A DNA stretch of 64,000 nucleotides, taken from Rheinheimera mangrovi. Lineage in GTDB: Bacteria; Pseudomonadota; Gammaproteobacteria; Enterobacterales; Alteromonadaceae. This document shows, piece by piece, positions 18,438 to 26,628 of this stretch. The notes under the pieces are model-generated. The model saw only the letters and a list, made by a program, of their open reading frames with translations, did not search any database and was not told the origin of the DNA. Position numbers and translations under genes: made by a program. How positions within the stretch are numbered: the first letter of the stretch is position 1; the number at the start of each line of letters is the position of its first letter. Location of the stretch: NCBI RefSeq assembly GCF_003990335.1, contig NZ_CP034683.1, forward strand, positions 1,068,501 through 1,132,500, given 5' to 3'.

Positions 18438-19121
18438 TCACATAAGTTTTTGCGGAGTATGGATCACACCATTGACGGTGATAACTTCAAAAAGTGCATC
18501 GAAATAGTCATCCAAGAGATTGGTTATTTCATCAATGTTGCTTTTTGTTGTGTTTTTCCACTTTTCTTTTGCTACTAAGTAGCTAAGTGTGGATATTTCC
18601 TTAAAGTCTTGACTATCACCAAACATATCGACAAATGAAAACATTGAAGCTTGGTCTAGGGCTTCATCATTGTATCTAGTGGCATGGACATGTTTACTTC
18701 GAGATGAAACCGCTTGCTCTAAAGATGTACCTACAATACCAAAAAGCGGTTTAATACGAGCCTCTGCAAAGGCTTTATGAGAACTTTTCGAATATGCCCT
18801 CATAATTCTTGTAGCATATGAATTGAGACGCTCTTTCAAAATGTACACCTCCTGAAGATGCACACTTACGTGGTATTTCAAATACTCAGGCTTTTGAACA
18901 CGACGACTCCTTGGAGGCGAGAGTGAGATAAATAGATTTGTTAAACGTAGAGCATCCAAAGTATTAGATATTTCATTGAAACCTTTAAATGTCTCTTCGA
19001 AAAAACTATCAAGAGGCTTCGGCTTTTGGCCAGAGGGGTTTTGTTGCGCTGTGTAAAGTGGACTTAATGTTTTAGAAGCCCATTCAACCATTAGCTTTTG
19101 ATATCTCGAATACCCATTCAT
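18438..19121 (-). CDS. Uncharacterised island protein with HEPN-like motif
   Basis: 227 residues, mostly helical, with no signal peptide or membrane segment. I do not recognise a named family with confidence. A long helix about 80-112 is followed near 141-150 by Arg-Ser-Lys-His-Val-His-Ala-Thr-Arg, which fits the R-x4-H signature of HEPN RNases and resembles Cthe_2314-type HEPN proteins. HEPN proteins are common toxins and abortive-infection effectors. The gene is A/T-rich relative to core genes. It has no close operon partner; a promoter could lie in the gap upstream. Assignment to HEPN is inference. Confidence 0.65.
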   Translation of the reverse strand: MNGYSRYQKLMVEWASKTLSPLYTAQQNPSGQKPKPLDSFFEETFKGFNEISNTLDALRLTNLFISLSPPRSRRVQKPEYLKYHVSVHLQEVYILKERLNSYATRIMRAYSKSSHKAFAEARIKPLFGIVGTSLEQAVSSRSKHVHATRYNDEALDQASMFSFVDMFGDSQDFKEISTLSYLVAKEKWKNTTKSNIDEITNLLDDYFDALFEVITVNGVIHTPQKLM

Positions 19122-19885
19122 AGCATGTCAGACCTAAAAGTATGTTTTTTAACCGCACATAGATTGCAAGTAGATTCAGTAATTCATGTAGCTCATACAT
19201 TTAGAATGTAAAACATTTTTTAAAAATCAACAAGATATGAAAGTGTGTTAACCTTCCAACAGGCTGCTCTTGGCACATTTGCGTTCTTGCCTACTTTATT
19301 AATCTGGCGGTCGATAATGTAGCGCTAAACCCTTTCGGCTGCTCCTGTTGCAGCTGCTTTTTAAGCTGTTTCAATTTAAGCCCCTTGCACCTGCTCTCTG
19401 GTCATCACTTTAGTGGTATAGCAAAGTGCGGAGGCCGGTTTTAACTTTATTTTTCGCGAAAATAAAAATCTGATGGAGGGATCGGTGTCCAGGCCTATAC
19501 GTCATAGAGATTTAGATCCCCCCTCCGGCGCCTGGTGTTGGCGGTCATTATCTGCAACGGCTGAGCATTTGATCAGTCTATGGTGTTTATCGGCACTCCC
19601 GAACTATACCGATTTAATCGCGAGTCTTTCGAACGCCAAGCCCCGTAGATATTTTTTTAGTAATAGGATTAATTGTGTCTAGTCAAGATATTCCCTACTT
19701 ATGCATATCTAATAAAGAGTCCTTCAGTTTATATAACTAAGGTAGTCCTCCATTAGTTGGCCGTAAGGTTTGGGTTTATCACATACTTTGATAGCACGAA
19801 TTTGGGATCCTGAAATCTGATGTTCTCCTACGATAAACCTCGCAAATCTTGAAAGTCGGATGTAAGCGAAGTGAACATTAACGCC
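19122..19885. other. Gap between the two island genes
   Basis: About 760 bases. Bases 19724-19885 (minus strand) are an open continuation of the next gene's frame beyond its stop. The rest shows no credible gene; a short minus-strand frame near 19300-19400 reads as a coiled, Lys/Gln-rich fragment and may be a relic. Confidence 0.45.
19724..19885 (-). pseudogene. In-frame 53-codon continuation past the stop of the 380-residue gene
   Basis: After the TGA at 19886-19888 the same frame stays open for 53 codons to a second TGA. The residues look protein-like (Phe-Ala-Tyr-Ile-Arg-Leu-Ser-Arg-Phe-Ala-Arg-Phe, later Lys-Pro-Lys-Pro-Tyr-Gly-Gln-Leu). It may be the original C-terminus after a nonsense change. 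About 8 percent of random 53-codon frames would also be open, so this is suggestive only. Confidence 0.35.
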
Positions 19886-21028
19886 TCAGCTCCATGCATT
19901 GTTAACCATCTCAAGTCGAACACTGCCTATATCCATACCTTTGACTCGAACATTCACTGATCCAATGGAACTGCCAGCTGGCTCGGGGCTCGAAATCAAG
20001 CACTTTGTTAATGTTCTTCCATCGTAGTTTGGATCTCTAGAGGGTAGCTCGAATTCAATGCCATTTTGCGCCTGCCATGCGCGACTGGTTCTTCGTGCCC
20101 ATCCTGTCAATTGACTCTCGCAATCACGGCGTAAAACATTAGCGATAAGATCAGGCCGCCTGTTGAGTAACTCGACACCTGGCTTAAGCTTCGCCGAGAC
20201 GTCACTGGTTTTAAGTTGCCCACCACCATGAAATATCTTGTGCCGCACTTGACCTGCGAGCTCAATATGGTCGAACTCGTAATCATCACTTTTTCCAAGT
20301 GTGAATCGGGGAATATCAAAATCAATGAAGTAACCTGTCATAAAGCGGATAGCAGCTCTTGTCATTGGTTTCTTTGCTCTTCGCTCAAACTGAGACGAAA
20401 TACCTGATGCCATTGTTTCCAAAAGAGAATACATCCGAGCGATTCTAAAGTGCTCGTCAGCCAACTCACTTGCTTGTTGCAGCAGGCTAATGTAGTAGTG
20501 GAGCTGATCATCATCGTTACGTTCACCGGCGCATAACCGTAGAAAGTCTGATGAAATTGGATCATCTTCCAACCGACTAATAAGTCCGCGACGATAAGGT
20601 GGCGCCTGGAACTCAACATGAGCTAGACCTGGTTCATTCCATTTCATTTTCACAATCGGCGAAAATGGCCCCCCAGCGTAAAGTGCAAGGAGAGCCCTGT
20701 AACGACCAACTTTCTTAAGAAGACCCTGACCTGCGAGCTCAAAATCTTCGCTGGATAAATTAGAGTACACTACCGCTGTAGCGTCATTGAACGGAGAACC
20801 TTGGTTTATTGCCATTTGTACGAAACCGTCATCAAACGGAATGCCAAGGAAATTTAAGAGTTGGCAACCGAAATCGACGTGCAGAGAATTGCCTGTCGGT
20901 ACAAGCGGGAATGCGTGAGTAAATTCGTCTAGCTCCAGCCTAGCTTGTATCCTTGGCCCTACAATAATTTCAATATAAGCCGGTCGGCCCATTAAAAAGC
21001 TTATTATCTGACTGCATACCTTTTCCAT
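19886..21028 (-). CDS. Uncharacterised island protein with C-terminal HEPN-like domain (MauJ-like)
   Basis: 380 residues, cytoplasmic. The N-terminal half is mixed strand and helix and unrecognised. In residues about 180-275, helices carry Arg-Met-Tyr-Ser-Leu-Leu-Glu-Thr-Met and then Val-Arg-His-Lys-Ile-Phe-His-Gly-Gly-Gly. Arg262 and His267 form the R-x4-H HEPN signature, in the form seen in MauJ-like and Apea-type HEPN proteins. A role as nucleic-acid-targeting effector is inferred. The ATG has a GGGAG about 12 bases upstream, a weak site. The frame continues past the stop for 53 codons, so the protein may be shortened. Confidence 0.65.
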   Translation of the reverse strand: MEKVCSQIISFLMGRPAYIEIIVGPRIQARLELDEFTHAFPLVPTGNSLHVDFGCQLLNFLGIPFDDGFVQMAINQGSPFNDATAVVYSNLSSEDFELAGQGLLKKVGRYRALLALYAGGPFSPIVKMKWNEPGLAHVEFQAPPYRRGLISRLEDDPISSDFLRLCAGERNDDDQLHYYISLLQQASELADEHFRIARMYSLLETMASGISSQFERRAKKPMTRAAIRFMTGYFIDFDIPRFTLGKSDDYEFDHIELAGQVRHKIFHGGGQLKTSDVSAKLKPGVELLNRRPDLIANVLRRDCESQLTGWARRTSRAWQAQNGIEFELPSRDPNYDGRTLTKCLISSPEPAGSSIGSVNVRVKGMDIGSVRLEMVNNAWS

Positions 21029-21724
21029 AACCGTTAACTTTCTCCCAGCTGAAACTTTTGCCTAATAACCTATGTTCCAAAGTAGTCCGCTCGCATTACG
21101 GAAGTTTTTATGCTTTGTTTAACAATTTTTACTTATATCAAGCTAACTCTGATGTACCCCTATTACAATAAATTTATCTGAAATCTCTAAATTGATATCA
21201 GACAAAACTGATACAGTCAGTACACTGGTTATTTTTTAACTTATTTAAAAGAGGAATCTGGAAATTACGGAGGCATTGCCACAATGCCAGATATCAGCTA
21301 CTGGCACCACGTCTACCATCAGCTCTGTTCTCCCGCTCATATGCTTTCTGAAATCAGGTTGAGGCAGCCCAACAAAGTCAGTTGTTTAAGGTCGTTTCGT
21401 GTTTCTAAACAGGCACAAGCCTTGCTGGTGCTGCTTTCGTGTGGGTATTCAATAGCGAAAACGAAAAGGCTTCAAAACTATTTTCTGATCAATGTATGGA
21501 ACCCTGCGCGCTTCGCACCCGCAGACAAAGAGGGGGTATTGCACAGTACCTTTTGCTTTATGGCTGCCTGATCCTGCCTGTTTGGAACCGTTGTTCCGTA
21601 AGTGTGGAACTGCTGTTCCGTGTGTCTGGAACCGTTGTTCCGTAAGTATGGTAAAACGGTTCTGCTTGGCCGGTGCTTTTGCTTGTAATGCACACTCTAT
21701 TACTCTCTTAATTAACTATTAAGA
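21029..21724. other. Gene-free gap upstream of the IS element
   Basis: About 700 bases without a credible gene. It holds a 22-bp three-copy repeat (21583-21648) and probably the scar of a deletion: the missing C-terminal end of the island integrase is not found here as it would be after simple insertion. Confidence 0.55.
21583..21648. repeat. Three tandem 22-bp units, each a small hairpin
   Basis: Units start at 21583, 21605 and 21627. Each begins tggaac, has four bases, then gttccgt, so each contains the inverted repeat ggaac/gttcc. Units 1 and 3 differ only in the last base; unit 2 is diverged. A partial fourth unit (tgg) follows. Confidence 0.85.
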
Positions 21725-21742
21725 TGAATCGCCACCAATAAA

Positions 21743-22573
21743 CTAGACACTTCCCAGCCGTTCTTGGTAACGGTTTTCATACTCTACCGGTGACAGCAGA
21801 TTATTGGAACCATGTTTCCGTTTACTGTTGTAAAACATTTCAATGTAATCAAACACATCACTTCTGGCCTCATCACGCGTCGTGTAGACTTTCCGCTTGA
21901 TCCGCTCTCGCTTTAACAACTGGAAGAAGCTTTCTGCCACTGCATTGTCATGACAGTTTCCGCGTCTGCTCATGCTGCCTTGTAAGCCATGAGTTTTCAG
22001 GAATGCCTGCCAGTCATGGCTGGTGTATTGGCTCCCTTGGTCGGAGTGAACCATCACCTGTTTTTTAGGCTGACGTCGCCACACGGCCATCAGCAATGCG
22101 TTCAGCACAATATCTTTGCTGATTTGGGAATGCATCGACCAGCCAACAACCTTGCGCGAGAACAAATCCACAACCACAGCCAAATACAGCCACCCCTCAT
22201 GCGTGCGGATGTACGTGATATCAGTTACCCATACCTCGTCAGGCACTAACGGATTAAACTGCCGCTGCAAGCGGTTCGGCGTAATGATATGGCTGTCCCC
22301 CTTACGTGATCTGGGTTTGCGATATCCAACCTGTGCTTTAAGCCCTTCGGATTGCATCAACCGGTATACCCGGTTAATGCCGCAAGACTCGCCGAAATCA
22401 CGTAAATCAGAATGAATTTTACGGTAGCCATACACACAACCAGACTCCAGCCAAAACTGTTTTATTAATCCTGTCAGCCGCCGGTTTGCTTTATCGCGTT
22501 TCGACAGCGATGCCTTACTCCACGCATAGTATCCACTGGGATGCACATCCAACATGTTACAAAGCCAGCGCAC
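21743..22573 (-). CDS. IS3 transposase OrfB (DDE integrase domain)
   Basis: 276 residues from a GTG. It has the IS3 HTH_21 segment (Gly-Tyr-Arg-Lys-Ile-His) and an rve core with the DDE triad: Thr-Asp-Ile-Thr-Tyr, His-Ser-Asp-Gln-Gly-Ser-Gln-Tyr, and Asn-Ala-Val-Ala-Glu-Ser-Phe-Phe. It lies in the -1 frame relative to OrfA, and the open frame extends upstream to the slippery site, so the functional transposase is the OrfAB fusion made by frameshifting. It appears intact. Confidence 0.93.
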   Translation of the reverse strand: MRWLCNMLDVHPSGYYAWSKASLSKRDKANRRLTGLIKQFWLESGCVYGYRKIHSDLRDFGESCGINRVYRLMQSEGLKAQVGYRKPRSRKGDSHIITPNRLQRQFNPLVPDEVWVTDITYIRTHEGWLYLAVVVDLFSRKVVGWSMHSQISKDIVLNALLMAVWRRQPKKQVMVHSDQGSQYTSHDWQAFLKTHGLQGSMSRRGNCHDNAVAESFFQLLKRERIKRKVYTTRDEARSDVFDYIEMFYNSKRKHGSNNLLSPVEYENRYQERLGSV

Positions 22574-22611
22574 CGGCCAGCTGTCGCAGTGTTCTTTAAT
22601 GAAGGCGTATC

Positions 22612-22890
22612 TTAGTCGGACAGCTTTGCGAAGTACGCCGCGGCTTTTTTTAGAATGTCGCGCTCTTCGGTGGCTCGCTTCAGCTCTTTTTGCAGTCGCT
22701 TAATCTCGGCCTGAGCGTCAGCCAAATCATTATGCTGTTGTTTGTCAGGACCGTACTTTTTAATCCAGGCGTACAGGCTGTGCGTGGTGATATCGAGCCG
22801 TTTGGCAACATCCGCAACTGAATGGCCGCGATCAACGACCTGCTTAACTGCTTCGATTCTGAATTCTTCGGGGTAACGTTTACTGCTCAT
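22612..22890 (-). CDS. IS3 transposase OrfA (HTH_Tnp_1)
   Basis: About 92 residues: a helix-turn-helix (Tyr-Pro-Glu-Glu-Phe-Arg, then Val-Ala-Lys-Arg-Leu-Asp) followed by a leucine-zipper-like coiled coil (about 60-85). The ATG at 22890 has GAGAGG five bases upstream and is preferred over the GTG two codons earlier. It binds the element ends. It overlaps the -1 frame of OrfB through a slippery run. Confidence 0.9.
   Translation of the reverse strand: MSSKRYPEEFRIEAVKQVVDRGHSVADVAKRLDITTHSLYAWIKKYGPDKQQHNDLADAQAEIKRLQKELKRATEERDILKKAAAYFAKLSD
22644..22651 (-). promoter_or_regulatory. Programmed -1 frameshift site (A AAA AAG)
   Basis: On the minus strand seven A then G lie near the OrfA end. 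Shifting back one base joins OrfA to an open frame that leads through Arg-Tyr-Ala-Phe-Ile-Lys into OrfB, the standard IS3 arrangement. Confidence 0.85.
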
Positions 22891-22953
22891 AGGCACCTCT
22901 CTTTGAGTTAGTTTATCTAACTGAAAGGTGTCTAGGAAATTAGTGGCGATTCA

Positions 22954-23934
22954 GTCATTGTCGTAACCCATAGCCCTAAGCGCTGTTCTAACGCCATTTT
23001 CAGACAGTGGACGGCTTGCACCACGGGGCGAAGGGAAAACATACTTGCCATGCCCGGTTAAAGGTTTTAATTCGTCCAGTACAGCCAATGCTTGTTTACT
23101 TAGCGGGATGATATGGGGCTGACGCATTTTCATCTTTTCTGCCGGTAGCTCGATCCGAGCCTGTGCAAAGTCAACCTCTGCCCATTCCAGCTGCCTTAAT
23201 TCACCAGGGCGGCAAAATAGCAAAGGGGATAACAGTAAAGCGGATTTAACAATGCTGGTGCCGTTATACCCGTCTATTGCCAGCATTAAGCGGCCAACAT
23301 CAGCCGGATCTGTAATGGCGGGAAAGTGAGTCTCTACTGGGTTTTTCAATGCCCCTTTTAAATCTGCGCTTATATCGCGTTCTGCGCGGCCCGTAGCAAT
23401 TGCAAACCGGATAACCTGCCCAGCCGTTTGCTTGGCTCTGTGCGCTGTCTCAATGGCCCCACGGCGTTCTATGCGGCGAAGGGTAGAAAGCAGCTCAATA
23501 GGTGTTATATCTGCAATGGGTTTGCTGCCCAGGTAGGGGAACAGGTCTTTTTCTAAAGCGCTGCGGGTTCTGTCCTGATGGGTTTTGCTTTTATCGGACA
23601 TTTTGACTAATAGCCACTCTCTGGCAACAGCCTCAAAGCTGTTTGCTGCCGATTGATGGCTGGCCAGCTTACGCGCTTGCTTCTCTGCGCTCGGATCTAT
23701 GCCCTGCGCCAGAAGTTTGCGGGCTTCGTCTCTGGCTGCTCTGGCATCTTTCAGGGAAACATCAGGGTAAACGCCAATTGCTAACAGGCGTTCTTTACCA
23801 ACAAAGCGGTACTTTAAGCGCCAGTATTTTGAGCCAGACGGTTTTACCAGTAAGAACAAACCTTTTTCATCGGACAACTTATAGTCTTTGTCCTGGGGTT
23901 TGGCTTTGTCTACCTGTGTGGCTGATAAAGGCAT
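22954..23934 (-). pseudogene. P4-type tyrosine integrase, truncated by the IS
   Basis: 327 residues remain of a usual 400 or so. The N-terminus (Met-Pro-Leu-Ser-Ala-Thr-Gln-Val-Asp-Lys-Ala-Lys) is typical of DUF4102 integrases, then the SAM-like core-binding domain and the first catalytic Arg (Cys-Arg-Pro-Gly-Glu-Leu-Arg) follow. The frame ends at Met-Gly-Tyr-Asp-Asn-Asp, exactly where the IS begins, so the His-x-x-Arg and catalytic Tyr are gone. The ATG at 23934 has GGAG eight bases upstream. It lies next to the tmRNA 3' end, a usual target, and is transcribed away from it. Recombination activity is lost. Confidence 0.92.
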
Positions 23935-24090
23935 CTGCTTTGCTCCGCGTTCACCGGACTTGCCGGAAGTCATAGGGGTATCTGGTTTGGGGGTACTGAT
24001 CTGCTGACATAGCAAAGAACCCCCATTAATACCCCTAAAAGCAGGGGGTATCAGTTAATCCATATTAGACCACGTTAGAATGGCGGGCAA

Positions 24091-24117
24091 TAAAAAACCC
24101 CGCATTGGCGCGGGGTT
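24091..24117 (-). terminator. tmRNA terminator
   Basis: On the minus strand aaccccgc, a six-base loop and gcggggtt precede a T run. It lies 35 bases past the tmRNA 3' end. Confidence 0.88.
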
Positions 24118-24151
24118 CGTAGCCTGTTATAGACTTGCTTAGTCTTCTATG

Positions 24152-24510
24152 TGGTGGAGCCGGGGGGATTTGAACCCCCGTCCGAAAAACCTAGATCGTC
24201 GGTACTACATGCTTATCCAGTTATTTGGTTAACCCTATGAGCGCCAGCTGGCAGGCTATCGTCGGGCGAGTCCGATTGGTTTTAGCATCTTGGCTCCGGA
24301 CAAAGCCTCCATGCGATCCTGTTAGGGGTGATCTCCCAAAATCCCGGCTTACAGGCATGCGCGGGGGGGAGAGCATCTACTGCTTATTAGGCAGCGATTG
24401 CGTAAGTTTCGTCGTTTGCGACTACTAGTTTGCGGCTTTTTTACGAGGCCTACCGCACCTCGGCATGCACCTAAGAGTTCGTGAATCCCGTCGAATCCAG
24501 TATCGGCCCC
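24152..24510 (-). ncRNA. ssrA: Transfer-messenger RNA (tmRNA)
   Basis: 359 bases. The 5' end begins ggggccgatactggattcga and the 3' end is a tRNA-like acceptor and T-arm (ggttcaaatccccccggctc, then CCACCA) ending in an encoded CCA. The tag frame reads Ala-Asn-Asp-Glu-Thr-Tyr-Ala-Ile-Ala-Ala followed by two TAA stops. It rescues stalled ribosomes with SmpB, which is encoded just upstream on the same strand. It is the apparent target of the neighbouring island integrase and its 3' end is intact. Confidence 0.97.
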
Positions 24511-24548
24511 GAATTCTTTTGTCTTCTGAACACTTCTGTGTTGAGCGC

Positions 24549-24577
24549 ATTCTACGCTCTGCAGTTCAAGGCAGCAA
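24549..24577 (-). promoter_or_regulatory. Probable ssrA promoter
   Basis: TTGCTG and TAGAAT are 17 bases apart on the minus strand. The -10 box ends about 38 bases upstream of the mature 5' end, which would leave a 5' leader removed by RNase P. Confidence 0.45.
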
Positions 24578-24677
24578 GCTGAGAACTGGTCTTTTCTTGC
24601 TGCGTTTGGCTGTTATTACTCTATATGGTGACGAATTGAACAATCTCAAGCTGCAGTGGGTAAGAACCCGGCTGCAA

Positions 24678-25160
24678 TTATCTTTTGCTGTGTTTCATCA
24701 TGCGTTCTTTTTCACGCGACCAATCTCTGTCTTTGATGTCGTCACGCTTATCAAAGTGCTTTTTACCTTTGGCCAGATGGAACTCCAGCTTCACCCAACA
24801 GGCTTTCCAGTACATGGACGTGGCTATTAAGGTGTAACCGTCTTGCTCTTTTTTACCGACCAGTTTGTTTAGTTCACGTTTGTTCAGCAACAGCTTGCGC
24901 GAGCGCTCTGGATCGCAGACCACGTGCGAGGATGCGCTGTGCAGCGCCTGAATTTGTGCACCAATTAAAAAAGCTTCGCCATCTTTTAAAATGACGTATG
25001 AGTCGGACAAATTGACTTTGCCTTCACGAATACTCTTTATTTCCCAGCCTTGCAGGCACATACCTGCTTCGAAACGCTCTTCGAGGAAATAGTCGTGTCG
25101 TGCTTTTCTATTTTGGGCTATGGTGCCGCCCTGATTTTTGCTGCTTTGTTTTTTGCTCAT
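24678..25160 (-). CDS. smpB: SmpB, tmRNA-binding protein
   Basis: 160 residues from the ATG at 25160; an earlier in-frame ATG gives an atypical extension. It has the SmpB barrel motifs (Ala-Arg-His-Asp-Tyr near 21, Gly-Trp-Glu-Ile-Lys-Ser-Ile-Arg) and the basic C-terminal tail ([10 protein letters not shown]) that enters the mRNA channel. It binds tmRNA and delivers it to stalled ribosomes. It lies upstream of ssrA on the same strand. Confidence 0.97.
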   Translation of the reverse strand: MSKKQSSKNQGGTIAQNRKARHDYFLEERFEAGMCLQGWEIKSIREGKVNLSDSYVILKDGEAFLIGAQIQALHSASSHVVCDPERSRKLLLNKRELNKLVGKKEQDGYTLIATSMYWKACWVKLEFHLAKGKKHFDKRDDIKDRDWSREKERMMKHSKR

Positions 25161-25224
25161 CTTTGCGAACGAATAACTCTTAAAAGCCAAGGAATTTAAT
25201 GGCAAAAGGCTTGCGCCTGGGACA

Positions 25225-25252
25225 TTGAGGCTGCGGCTAATTCTGTTACAAT
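25225..25252 (+). promoter_or_regulatory. Probable promoter of ratA-rnfH
   Basis: TTGAGG and TACAAT are separated by 16 bases, 27 bases before the ATG. Confidence 0.5.
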
Positions 25253-25278
25253 CGCCGCCTGCATTAAGGGGAGAGAGT

Positions 25279-25722
25279 ATGCCACAAATTGAGCGCAGCG
25301 CACTGGTTTTTTACAGCGCGCGCCAGATGTTTGAGCTGGTGAACGATGTACCACGTTATCCGGAATTTTTACCCGGTTGTGCCAAAGCAGAGATTTTGCA
25401 GCAGTCTGCAGATCAGATGCTGGCTAAGTTACAAGTGAAAAAAGCTGGTATCAGTCAGGAGTTCACCACCCGCAATACCCTGGTGACTGACTCGCAGATT
25501 CAGATGCAACTGGAGTCTGGGCCTTTTAAAAAGTTATCCGGTGGCTGGACTTTTGTGCCCTTGAGTGATGAGGCTTGTAAAGTGGTGCTGGCTTTGGATT
25601 TTGAGTTTTCCAATAAAATAGTCGAGTTTGCTTTTGGTAAAATATTCAACGAATTAACCGCGGCTATGGTGGGTGCTTTTACCCAAAGAGCTAAACAAGT
25701 GTACGGAGAGCAACATGGCTGA
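25279..25722 (+). CDS. ratA: RatA / START-like ubiquinone-binding protein
   Basis: 147 residues of the polyketide-cyclase/START-like fold (Coq10 relatives), with the conserved [12 protein letters not shown] near 24 and Phe-Glu-Phe-Ser-Asn late. E. coli RatA has been described as an inhibitor of 70S assembly, while the family also binds ubiquinone; which applies here is open. The ATG has GGGGAGAG upstream. It overlaps rnfH by eight bases. Confidence 0.92.
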   Translation: MPQIERSALVFYSARQMFELVNDVPRYPEFLPGCAKAEILQQSADQMLAKLQVKKAGISQEFTTRNTLVTDSQIQMQLESGPFKKLSGGWTFVPLSDEACKVVLALDFEFSNKIVEFAFGKIFNELTAAMVGAFTQRAKQVYGEQHG

Positions 25723-26065
25723 AACTAAAGCGGTGGAATTGGCTTACGCTACACCAGAGAGACAAAGTTTGTTGAGTTTAACTGTGGATGCCGCAGCCAC
25801 TGTCGAACAGATTATTCAACAATCAGGCATGCTGGCTGCTTTTCCTGACATTGATTTAAGTCAGAATAAAGTTGGGATCTGGAGTCGGACCTGTAAATTA
25901 AATGAAGTGCCAAAGGCGGGTGACAGAATTGAAATCTACCGGCCTTTGATTGCCGATCCTAAAGATATGCGTCGTCGCCGTGCTGAAAAAGCCAAAGACG
26001 AAGGCAGAGCAAATAAAACCACGGGTGGCAGGCCGCAACAGGGGCAGAGTGCTAACTCTGACTGA
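25715..26065 (+). CDS. rnfH: RnfH family protein (RatB)
   Basis: 116 residues with a ubiquitin-like fold, conserved Val-Gly-Ile-Trp-Ser and Asp-Arg-Ile-Glu-Ile-Tyr-Arg-Pro-Leu motifs, and a basic disordered tail (Arg-Arg-Arg-Ala-Glu-Lys). The function is poorly known. The start lies inside the end of ratA and has GGAGAG upstream, so the pair is translationally coupled. Confidence 0.92.
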   Translation: MAETKAVELAYATPERQSLLSLTVDAAATVEQIIQQSGMLAAFPDIDLSQNKVGIWSRTCKLNEVPKAGDRIEIYRPLIADPKDMRRRRAEKAKDEGRANKTTGGRPQQGQSANSD

Positions 26066-26114
26066 TAATTTGACGGCTGATAAATAAGCAGAACTATTGC
26101 ACTGAAGTTACGAG

Positions 26115-26144
26115 CAGGGGGCAGAGCGGAAGCTCGACCCCCTG
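26115..26144. terminator. Hairpin between convergent rnfH and bamE
   Basis: Outer arms caggggg and ccccctg with an inner gagc/gctc pair. The following tail is only moderately A/T-rich. Confidence 0.5.
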
Positions 26145-26150
26145 TAAAAG

Positions 26151-26501
26151 TTATTTATCCAGCGGAGTATTAAAGTTAGCTGGTTTGGTGAAATCACCAC
26201 TGATATCAACCAGTTTGTCGTCTTTAAAATTGACGATTATTTGCTTCTCAAAGTTGTCGCCACGACCACCTTTTAGCGCATAAAAATAGTGCCAGATGTC
26301 ATCGTCGAAAGCGTTTTCAGCAACAGGGTTGCCTAAAACAAAACGAACCTGTTCTTTGGTCATTTGAACACGCAGTTTGTCGATGTCTTTTTGTTCCAGA
26401 AAGTTGCCTTGTGGCACGTCAATCCGGTAAATCCAACTGCTGCAAGCACCCAGAGTCAATGCTGTGGCCAACACAATGGCCGTTTTCACTACTGCTTTCA
26501 T
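26151..26501 (-). CDS. bamE: BamE outer-membrane assembly lipoprotein
   Basis: 116 residues with a lipoprotein signal (Leu-Gly-Ala-Cys-Ser, lipidated Cys near 20) and the SmpA/OmlA fold: Asp-Ile-Asp-Lys-Leu, Met-Thr-Lys-Glu-Gln-Val-Arg-Phe-Val-Leu-Gly-Asn-Pro, and Trp-His-Tyr-Phe-Tyr. It is a subunit of the Bam complex that inserts outer-membrane beta-barrels. Two in-frame ATGs exist; 26501 is preferred for the GAAGAG before it. Confidence 0.95.
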   Translation of the reverse strand: MKAVVKTAIVLATALTLGACSSWIYRIDVPQGNFLEQKDIDKLRVQMTKEQVRFVLGNPVAENAFDDDIWHYFYALKGGRGDNFEKQIIVNFKDDKLVDISGDFTKPANFNTPLDK

Positions 26502-26628
26502 CTGTCTCTTCATCTGAATAAGTCTGTCGGCATCATACCGCAAGCATGGGCTGAAATTAAAGCCTTAATCAGACCTAAGTGTGTTAGCTAAGTTCGTGCC
26601 TGCTAAAAATAATTCATTGAAATCAGCT

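Larger units (their letters stand above)
21725..22953 (-). mobile_element. IS3-family insertion sequence (1229 bp)
   Basis: Terminal imperfect inverted repeats begin tgaatcgccac at both ends and continue for about 28 bases, including a shared ctagacac block. The element contains two overlapping-frame genes typical of IS3. Flanks are aga on the left and gtc on the right, so no target duplication is visible. It interrupts the island integrase, whose stop codon is formed by the first bases of the element. Confidence 0.93.

Noticed and set aside
19262..19420. Minus-strand relic with a Lys/Gln-rich coiled segment
   Set aside because: Only about 35 codons are open and no family could be recognised.
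19500..19560. tRNA-like 3' end (cccccctccggcgcc) as a second tRNA or attachment site
   Set aside because: No acceptor pairing or cloverleaf could be drawn around it.
21583..21648. Mini CRISPR array
   Set aside because: Units are contiguous with no unique spacers and no cas genes are near.
21284..21722. Plus-strand frames before the IS element
   Set aside because: Composition does not look coding; one runs through the 22-bp repeats.
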